NCBI GenBank assembly: GCA_003153915.1
Contig: PMBX01000175.1
Location: 9,414 to 17,230, forward strand
Source: Phycisphaerales bacterium
GTDB taxonomy: Bacteria > Planctomycetota > Phycisphaerae > SM23-33
DNA length: 7,817 nt
Reading direction: 5' to 3'
Part shown: positions 1 to 5,354 of the stretch, piece by piece
Position numbering within the stretch: the first letter of the stretch is position 1
Layout: every line of letters begins with the position of its first letter
The notes under the pieces: generated by a model
What the model saw: only the letters and a program-made list of their open reading frames with translations
Databases searched by the model: none
What the model was told of the DNA's origin: nothing
Program-made: the position numbers and the translations under genes

Positions 1-2
1 TG

Positions 3-833
3 GCGTCGGTGGCGGCGGCACAGTTGCTGGCCGATTACCGCGGCGCGTCGGCGAGGCGCGGGGCGGACATCATGGCGTCGATCCGCTCCCAGAGCCTGCA
101 AGCCTATTGGAAGGACGACTCATCCAGACAGTGGTATCTCCTGACCAATGACAAGGGCGAGGCTGTTGGATACCGGGAGGCTTTTCGCCGGAGGACGCAC
201 GGCGGTTTTACGGGTATCACTCGCCTGGTCATCGGCAACGATGTGCATCTGGAGAACTGGCAGTTGTCTTCCGATACGGCCAAGGGGCGATACAAGGCCG
301 TCAGCCAAACCAGCGCCGGTGGAATGGACCGGACAGACATCAACTTTGACAGCCACATGGTGACCGTCGTCAAAAGGGCCGCCGACATGCTGGGCCAGGT
401 TCAACAGGCCGCTCCCGACAACTATGTCCCCGAAGGCATGCTGCCGCTGGCGATCGCCGAGGCGACAAAATCCGGGCGAGCGACGGCGTTCAAGGTCATC
501 GACAATGAACAGGCCATCGTGGAGGGGATGCTCTATTATTCCCTGGTCACCGTCAGCCCCAACGGCCCCAGGGAGGCAAGGGTGGAATATGTCCGCCTGG
601 GGGACAACAACCAGGCCGTCTATCGCTTTGACGATCAAGGGACGGTCATCGCACGCGACTACGATGGCGGAAACATCACCGAAAAACTCGTTTCATTCCC
701 CGAGATTCGCAAGGCTTTCGGCGAATTGGACAAGTCGGAAGATTCGCAACCCACACCGGCCGAGCCGACACAACCGGATGTGCCGGACGAACAGGACGAC
801 GGCAACAGCGGCGGCTTCCACCTCACCGCTTGA
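3..833 (+). CDS. Hypothetical protein, 5'-truncated by window edge
   Basis: I do not recognise this protein. The frame is open to the left edge (A-S-V-A-A-A-Q-L-L...), and the first possible start, GTG at 9, has no ribosome binding site, so the real start is probably outside the window. About 276 residues are visible. The Ala/Leu-rich beginning could be the end of a signal peptide or membrane anchor. Most of the body has alternating beta-strand character with aromatic and glycine turns (QWYLLTNDKGEAVGY near the start, VYRFDDQGTVIARDYDGG near the end), as in extracytoplasmic beta-rich proteins. From about residue 240 the chain becomes an acidic, proline-rich low-complexity tail (SQPTPAEPTQPDVPDEQDDG) that ends in GGFHLTA. 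Codon use is GC-rich like its neighbours. Its stop lies inside the 3' end of the convergent PEGA lipoprotein gene. A cell-envelope location is a guess; no function can be assigned. Confidence 0.75.
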   Translation, partial: ASVAAAQLLADYRGASARRGADIMASIRSQSLQAYWKDDSSRQWYLLTNDKGEAVGYREAFRRRTHGGFTGITRLVIGNDVHLENWQLSSDTAKGRYKAVSQTSAGGMDRTDINFDSHMVTVVKRAADMLGQVQQAAPDNYVPEGMLPLAIAEATKSGRATAFKVIDNEQAIVEGMLYYSLVTVSPNGPREARVEYVRLGDNNQAVYRFDDQGTVIARDYDGGNITEKLVSFPEIRKAFGELDKSEDSQPTPAEPTQPDVPDEQDDGNSGGFHLTA

Positions 834-1230
834 CCGGTTGGAGGTTCCTGTCTCGCATTGCCTCGGCCCGGCGGATGAGGTCCGCGTCGGCGGGAGCGGT
901 GGTAGGTTCCAGCTTGTAATCCAGGAACCGGCGGTCGCGGATCGTCCAGGGCGCGATCTCGCAGAGAAGGTCCAACGGGGGAATCTCCTGCGGCGGCGGG
1001 TTGATCTGGGCGTGGGTGCTGAGCGTCTTGTACCTTTCCATCCGCAGGATGATGTCGTAGTCGCCGTACCAGGTGAACGGAACCGTCAAGGGGGTTCGCC
1101 CCACTTCCACGTCCGATACATAGACGAATGCCCCTGGTGGTTGGGAGGTAATGGTCATCTCCCGCTCCAGGCAACCTTGCGAGCACGCGGCAGCCGCCAA
1201 GGCCAGGATCATGAGTGCGCGTCCCTTCAT
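823..1230 (-). CDS. PEGA-domain lipoprotein
   Basis: Predicted 135-residue exported lipoprotein. The start at ATG 1230 is chosen because it gives a compact signal peptide: MKGR, a hydrophobic core (ALMILALAAAA), then CSQGC. Cys20 is the likelier lipid-attachment site; Cys16 is the alternative. A single PEGA domain follows at about residues 26-63 (TITSQPPGAFVYVSDVEVG, then RTPLTVPFTWYGDYDI). PEGA domains are small beta-rich modules common on bacterial surface proteins. The second half has IPPLDLLCEIAPW, then RDRRFLDYKLEP and a charged C-terminus; I recall similar tails in short planctomycete PEGA lipoproteins. The frame stays open up to 1380, but longer starts would bury the signal peptide. 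No strong Shine-Dalgarno is visible before 1230. The gene is divergent from the M16 operon and its last 11 bases overlap the end of the upstream + strand gene. Its precise function is unknown; an envelope structural role is an inference. Confidence 0.85.
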   Translation of the reverse strand: MKGRALMILALAAAACSQGCLEREMTITSQPPGAFVYVSDVEVGRTPLTVPFTWYGDYDIILRMERYKTLSTHAQINPPPQEIPPLDLLCEIAPWTIRDRRFLDYKLEPTTAPADADLIRRAEAMRDRNLQPVKR

Positions 1231-1249
1231 GCCGCGTCTTTTACACTCG

Positions 1250-1307
1250 CCCAGCGCGGCTGACAAGATAAAACCTTCCGCCATTGCCCTCGAATGCCCG
1301 CGCTGGG
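1250..1307. repeat. 10-bp perfect inverted repeat, 38-nt spacer
   Basis: CCCAGCGCGG at 1250-1259 is exactly repeated in inverse (CCGCGCTGGG) at 1298-1307. The repeat lies 20 bp upstream of the PEGA lipoprotein start, in the divergent intergenic region. It could form a stem in the lipoprotein leader or be two half-sites of a DNA-binding protein. No T-run follows either arm, so a terminator is unlikely. The GC-rich arms make some chance pairing possible. Confidence 0.4.
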
Positions 1308-1344
1308 GTGAAGCAATCCACGCCACGATGCCGATGCTTTGGGA

Positions 1345-1374
1345 TTGGAGAGAGCCGATACTGAAGCGTACAAT
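1345..1374 (+). promoter_or_regulatory. Candidate sigma-70-type promoter of the M16-murD operon
   Basis: TACAAT at 1369-1374 matches five of six positions of the -10 consensus. TTGGAG at 1345-1350 is a weak -35 with an 18-bp spacer. Transcription would start near 1381, which is the first base of the long stem-loop at 1381-1427, and would leave a leader of about 80 nt before the GTG start at 1462. The prediction is by eye from consensus only. Confidence 0.4.
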
Positions 1375-1380
1375 GCTCAA

Positions 1381-1427
1381 GAACGTGCATAAGAACTACA
1401 CGGCCCGCGTAGTTCTCGTACACGTTC
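1381..1427 (+). promoter_or_regulatory. 47-nt stem-loop in the leader of the M16-murD operon
   Basis: This is a nested palindrome with outer arms GAACGTG (1381-1387) and CACGTTC (1421-1427), and inner arms AGAACTAC (1392-1399) and GTAGTTCT (1409-1416). All 15 of these base pairs are perfect. The 4-by-4 segment between them (CATA against CGTA) still allows one A-U and one U-G pair in RNA. Within the nine-base loop ACGGCCCGC two further CG pairs can close. The structure starts about where the candidate promoter would initiate and ends 34 nt before the first M16 start codon. It could be a 5'-terminal mRNA stabiliser, an attenuator-like element or a dimeric repressor site. There is no U-tract after it, so it is not a standard intrinsic terminator. 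Confidence 0.6.
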
Positions 1428-1461
1428 CAGGCTTTGAAGCGATAACGGAAGGGCGGTAATT

Positions 1462-2709
1462 GTGGCAGAGGACTTTTTCGTCAGGGAATTCCCCAACGGC
1501 TTGACTTTTCTCGGTCAGCGGATGGACCACGTCTCCTCGGCCGCCCTGACGGTGGCCGTGCCGACTGGGGCCTGCCACGACCCCGTCACCGGCCAAGGCG
1601 CCGCAGCCGTCGCCAGCGAGTGGTGCCTTCGAGGCGCAGGCCGGCGGGACACCCGCCAGCTCAACGACGCCCTGGATGCCCTGGGCTGCCAGCACATCGA
1701 GAGCGTGCAGAGCGAGCACATTCTCTTCTCCGCCGCCTCGCTGGGGCGAAACCTCCCTGCCGTTCTGGACATCTATGCCGACATCCTCCTTCGCCCACGG
1801 TTGGAGGATTCCACCTTTGAATCCTGCCGCGCTCTGGTCGCCCAGGAGCTGGAAGGCCTCGAAGACGAACCGATGCAGAAATGCGCCTTCCTGCTTCGCG
1901 AACGATTCTACCCCTATCCGCTGGGGCGCAGCATCTATGGAACGACGGAATCGCTACGGACCATCACCGCCGACATCGCCCGCAAACATCTGCATCGGGG
2001 GCTGGCCCCTCACGGTGCTATCCTGGCCGTGGCCGGCCATGTCGACATGCCGAAGCTGTGTGACCAGGTGGAACGGCTCCTGGGCGACTGGCCGGACTGC
2101 CCCACCCAAGCGGTGGAGACGCAACCTGCCCAGGGTGGCGTGGTCCACATACCCAAGGACTCCGCCCAGGTGCATATCGCCATGGCCCACGCCGCGGCGC
2201 CGATGGATGATCCTAGTTACTATGCGGCCCGGCTGGCTGAAACGGTGCTTTCGGGCGGGATGAGCGGAAGGCTCTTCACGGAAGTCCGCGAGAAGCGAGG
2301 GCTGGTCTACCACGTCTCGACGCGATATCACAGCCTCAAAAGCCACGCGGGCATGTTCACCTACGCCGCCACCGTTGGGCCTAAGGCTCAAACGACCTTC
2401 GAGGTCATCCTAAACGAGCTGCGCCGTCTGGGTGATGGAATCGAACCGGACGAGATCCTCAAGTCCCGTGCACAACTTCGCAGCGCCCTGGTGATGCAAG
2501 GTGAGTCAACCCACGCCCGTTCATCCGCGCTGTGCCAAGACTGGTACCACCTCCACCGCCTGCGCGACCTGGCGGAAATATCGGATCACATCGAGAAGGT
2601 CACTGTCGCCGACGTGCTTGAATATCTGCGTGAATTTCCCCCACGCCGCATGACGTTCCTGGCCATCGGACCGACAAGCCCGGACGTAGCGGCATTGAAC
2701 GCCCAGTGA
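1462..2709 (+). CDS. M16-family peptidase homologue, non-catalytic subunit with R/Y pair
   Basis: A 415-residue protein of the insulinase/mitochondrial-processing-peptidase family (M16), with the usual two tandem domains (about 1-215 and 225-415). Where active members have HxxEH it has A49-V-A-S-E53, aligned through the following LRGAGRRD, so the two zinc-binding His and the catalytic Glu are all replaced (H to A, E to S, H to E). The distal Glu is kept (E129 in AQELEGLEDEP). The C-terminal domain keeps the substrate-binding Arg and Tyr of active complexes in GGMSGRLFTEVREKRGLVY (R270, Y283). This is the pattern of the partner subunit in heterodimeric M16B enzymes such as the Sphingomonas pair SPH2681/SPH2682. 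The start is GTG, with a purine-rich ribosome binding site (GGAAGGGCGG, 1447-1456). The gene encoding the zinc-bearing subunit begins 7 bp after its stop. No signal peptide is visible, so the protein is probably cytoplasmic. Family assignment is sure; the partner role is inference. Confidence 0.93.
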   Translation: MAEDFFVREFPNGLTFLGQRMDHVSSAALTVAVPTGACHDPVTGQGAAAVASEWCLRGAGRRDTRQLNDALDALGCQHIESVQSEHILFSAASLGRNLPAVLDIYADILLRPRLEDSTFESCRALVAQELEGLEDEPMQKCAFLLRERFYPYPLGRSIYGTTESLRTITADIARKHLHRGLAPHGAILAVAGHVDMPKLCDQVERLLGDWPDCPTQAVETQPAQGGVVHIPKDSAQVHIAMAHAAAPMDDPSYYAARLAETVLSGGMSGRLFTEVREKRGLVYHVSTRYHSLKSHAGMFTYAATVGPKAQTTFEVILNELRRLGDGIEPDEILKSRAQLRSALVMQGESTHARSSALCQDWYHLHRLRDLAEISDHIEKVTVADVLEYLREFPPRRMTFLAIGPTSPDVAALNAQ

Positions 2710-2716
2710 GTTGAGA

Positions 2717-3943
2717 ATGGAATTCCATCGCGCGGTTTTGGACAACGGGCTGACGATCGTCGCGGAGAGCAATCCAGCGGCGGCTTCCATGGCGGTGGGT
2801 TTTTTCGTGCGGACCGGCAGCCGCGACGAAACCGCCGATGTCGCGGGGGTCAGCCACTTCCTGGAGCACATGGTCTTCAAGGGCACCGCCCGGCGGACGC
2901 CCTTCGACGTCAACCGCGATTTCGACCGCCTTGGCGCCGAGTACAACGCGTTCACCTCCGAGGAGAACACCGTCTATTACGGCGCGGTTCTGCCGGAATA
3001 TCAGACAGACCTGCTGGACATCCTGGGCGACATCCTCCGTCCGGCCTTGCGAGGGGAGGATTTCGACATGGAGAAGAACGTTATCCTCGATGAGATCGCC
3101 CGCTACGAGGATCAGCCCGCTTACCGCGTCTACGAGAAGCTCATGGGCCGTTATTTCGACGCCCATCCCCTGGGCAACAGCGTGTTGGGGACCCCCGAAT
3201 CCATCCAGGCCCTCAAGTGCCAGGACATGCAGGCGTACTTCGACCGGCGGTATTCTCCCGGTAACGTCACGGTGGTCGCCGCGGGCAAGGTGGATTTCGG
3301 CGCGTTGGTTGCCAAAGTTAAGTCGATGTGCTCGGGATGGAAGCCCTACGAGGTTTCCCGCCAGATCGATCCGGCCGGGGCGAATCCATGCTGCCAGGCC
3401 ATCGTTGACGTAAAGGTCGTCCGCGAACACATCGCCCTGATGTCTCCGGCCCCATCGTCCCAGGACGAGGCCCGCTATGCCGCCGGCGTGCTGGCGACCA
3501 TCCTGGGCGACGACAACGGCAGCCGCCTGTTTTACGCCCTAGTCGAACCCGCCATCGCCGACGAGGCCAACATGTCCCACCTTTCCCTCGATGGGACGGG
3601 GGCGTTCCTGTCCTTCCTGTCCACCGACCCGGCCCGGGCCGCCCAGGCCGTGCGGATCACCCGCGAGGTCTTCGCCGCCTTCCTGGAGAAAGGCCCCAGC
3701 GATTCGGAACTCCAGGCCGCCAAGAACAAGATCGCATCCTCCGCGACACTCAAGGGCGAACTTCCCATGGGCCGGCTGGTGAACGTGGGATTCGACTGGG
3801 TCTATCGCCGCCAATATATCCCGCTGGCGGAGCAGATCGAGCTTCTGCTGGCCGTGGGCGGGCAGGAAGTCCTCGACCTGGCCCGCCGATACGATATCTC
3901 TGCCGTCACCGTGTTGGGACTGGGACCGGCGGAGGCGATATGA
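2717..3943 (+). CDS. M16-family zinc metallopeptidase, catalytic subunit
   Basis: A 408-residue M16 peptidase. The inverted zinc motif HFLEH (H47, E50, H51) lies in GVSHFLEHMVFKGTARRT, and the third ligand is E126 in EKNVILDEIARYED, 74 residues on as expected for M16B. The second domain begins around residue 220. There the substrate-binding Arg survives (NGSRLF, R270), but the Tyr expected 13 residues later is E283 (PAIADEANM), so this chain lacks a full R/Y pair. Its upstream neighbour has the reverse combination, which suggests one composite active site shared by a heterodimer. Such enzymes degrade or process unfolded or small peptides; no substrate can be named here. ATG 2717 is preferred because it gives MEFHRAVLDNGLTIV, the usual family N-terminus; an in-frame TTG at 2711 would add two residues. 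No signal peptide is seen. Its stop overlaps the murD start (ATGA), indicating translational coupling. Confidence 0.95.
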   Translation: MEFHRAVLDNGLTIVAESNPAAASMAVGFFVRTGSRDETADVAGVSHFLEHMVFKGTARRTPFDVNRDFDRLGAEYNAFTSEENTVYYGAVLPEYQTDLLDILGDILRPALRGEDFDMEKNVILDEIARYEDQPAYRVYEKLMGRYFDAHPLGNSVLGTPESIQALKCQDMQAYFDRRYSPGNVTVVAAGKVDFGALVAKVKSMCSGWKPYEVSRQIDPAGANPCCQAIVDVKVVREHIALMSPAPSSQDEARYAAGVLATILGDDNGSRLFYALVEPAIADEANMSHLSLDGTGAFLSFLSTDPARAAQAVRITREVFAAFLEKGPSDSELQAAKNKIASSATLKGELPMGRLVNVGFDWVYRRQYIPLAEQIELLLAVGGQEVLDLARRYDISAVTVLGLGPAEAI

Positions 3944-5274
3944 ACGTGGGCAAACCCATGGGTTCCGTGGTCGGCGCCGGCGAGCTGGCTGGGGTGAAAG
4001 TGACCGTCATCGGCCTGGGGCGCTTCGGCGGCGGAGTGGGCGTAACACGTTGGTTGTGCGGGCAGGGCGCAACGGTGACCGTCACCGACCAGGCCGGCCG
4101 GAACGAACTGGCCGAATCCATCCAGGCGCTGGACGGCATGGACGTCGCCTTCCATCTGGGCGGGCACGACCGGGCAGACTTTCTGGCCGCCGAGTTACTT
4201 ATCGTCAACCCCGCCGTGCCCAGGGAAATGCCCCTGCTGGCAGAGGCCGCCGCCGCGGGCGTGCCACGCACCACCGAGATCAATCTCTTTCTTCAGCGAT
4301 GCGCCGCACCGGTGGTGGGCGTGACCGGCAGCGTGGGCAAGTCTACCACCACCGCGATGATCGGGGATATCCTTCGCCGGCGGCGGACCACCCACGTGGG
4401 CGGCAACATCGGAGGTTCCCTGCTGGAGGAGCTGCCGCGGATTTTGCCCGATCATGTCGTCGTGCTGGAGCTTTCCAGTTTTCAACTGGAAGACCTGCCG
4501 ATCATCGGCGTCAGCCCGCATGTTGCCGTCATGACCAACCTCGCTCCCAACCACCTGGACCGCCACGGGACGATGGATGCCTACGCCGCCGCCAAGAAAA
4601 ACATTTTTGCCTTCCAGACCGGACGAGACGTGCTGATCCTCAACGCTGCCGATCCGATCGTTTCGAAATGGGCGGCCCAGGCGCCCGGCCGGGTGGAGAT
4701 GTTCGACCCCCGCGGGGAACCTTTTGAATTGTCCCTACCAGGCGCCCACAACCAGGCCAACGCACAGGCCGCCTGGACGGCGGCGCGGCAGTTCGGCATC
4801 GACCGTGCCACGGCGGCGCAGGCCTTGCGGGACTTTCCCGGCCTGCCGCATCGCCTCCAATTCGTCACCCGGCGGGACGGCGTGCGGTACTTCAACGACT
4901 CCAAGTGCACCACACCCGGCGGGGCAATCGTCGCCCTGGAGGCCTTCCCTCCCCGCCAGGCCGTCATCATCGTCGGCGGATACGACAAGCACGTCAGCTT
5001 CGAGGAACTCGGGACAGCTCTGGCTCGCCGCGCCAAAGCCGTCGTTGCGCTAGGCGCCACGCGAGAAGCCATCATCGCCGCCATCCAGGCCAGTCAGACC
5101 GAAGGAACCCCCCCCATCGAACGGGCCGAGGACCTCCCCGCGGCAGTGGCCTTGGCAAAAAAACATGCTGCGCCGGGAGACGTCATCCTGCTATCCCCCG
5201 CCTGCGCCAGCTACGACATGTTCACCAACTACGAACACCGCGGCATGATGTTCGTGAAACTGGCGACGGCGTAA
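3940..5274 (+). CDS. murD: UDP-N-acetylmuramoyl-L-alanine--D-glutamate ligase (MurD)
   Basis: A 444-residue cytoplasmic Mur ligase that adds D-glutamate to UDP-MurNAc-L-Ala with ATP in peptidoglycan precursor synthesis. An N-terminal Rossmann-like domain (about 18-115, VKVTVIGLGRFGGGVGVTR) binds the UDP-sugar. The central ATPase domain has the P-loop VTGSVGKSTTT (K134), the ELSSFQLED segment (177-185), NHLDRH (H205) and AYAAAKK, whose K219 matches the carbamylated lysine of E. coli MurD. HNQANAQAA (270-278) marks the central/C-terminal boundary, and the C-terminal domain has NDSKCTTPGG (319-328), VGGYDKH and SPACASYDMFTNYEHRG (419-435). Length is normal for MurD (about 440-450). The start at ATG 3940 has GGAGG four bases upstream and overlaps the previous stop as ATGA. 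The gene stands with two M16 peptidase genes, not in a dcw cluster; the next gene downstream is convergent. Confidence 0.97.
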   Translation: MNVGKPMGSVVGAGELAGVKVTVIGLGRFGGGVGVTRWLCGQGATVTVTDQAGRNELAESIQALDGMDVAFHLGGHDRADFLAAELLIVNPAVPREMPLLAEAAAAGVPRTTEINLFLQRCAAPVVGVTGSVGKSTTTAMIGDILRRRRTTHVGGNIGGSLLEELPRILPDHVVVLELSSFQLEDLPIIGVSPHVAVMTNLAPNHLDRHGTMDAYAAAKKNIFAFQTGRDVLILNAADPIVSKWAAQAPGRVEMFDPRGEPFELSLPGAHNQANAQAAWTAARQFGIDRATAAQALRDFPGLPHRLQFVTRRDGVRYFNDSKCTTPGGAIVALEAFPPRQAVIIVGGYDKHVSFEELGTALARRAKAVVALGATREAIIAAIQASQTEGTPPIERAEDLPAAVALAKKHAAPGDVILLSPACASYDMFTNYEHRGMMFVKLATA

Positions 5275-5354
5275 AGGCGCCGCTTGGAGTTGGCTCTAAT
5301 CGCATCCCGCGCCGCATGGCCACTATCGTGGAAATCCCGATGCCAGACGGCCGT
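5275..5354. other. Short convergent intergenic gap, no terminator seen
   Basis: These 80 bp separate the murD stop from the stop of the opposing hydrolase gene. I looked for a GC-rich hairpin followed by a T-run on either strand and found none. The only dyads are a 4-bp stem (CCAC/GTGG around 5320-5331) and the 8-bp palindrome ACGGCCGT (5348-5355). Termination here may be Rho-dependent. Confidence 0.5.

Noticed and set aside
424..1263. A 279-codon plus-strand frame across the left-edge gene and the lipoprotein gene
   Set aside because: It is an out-of-frame reading of the first gene followed by the antisense of the PEGA gene. The composition is Arg/Pro/Ser-rich as in GC-rich shadow frames, and both real genes have better support.
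1151..1459. A 102-codon plus-strand frame leading up to the first M16 gene
   Set aside because: It crosses the lipoprotein start region, the candidate promoter and the stem-loop. The last 28 residues resemble the minus-strand translation of the same place only because the DNA is palindromic.
1231..1461. Possible riboswitch before the M16 operon
   Set aside because: The predicted leader is only about 80 nt and consists mainly of one simple hairpin. No conserved riboswitch core was recognised.
2600..3430. A 276-codon minus-strand frame opposite the catalytic M16 gene
   Set aside because: It is fully antisense to a gene with clear M16 motifs, and its His/Gly/Val-rich sequence matches no family I know.
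5275..5354. Possible bidirectional terminator between murD and the hydrolase
   Set aside because: No stem of useful length followed by a T-run was found on either strand.
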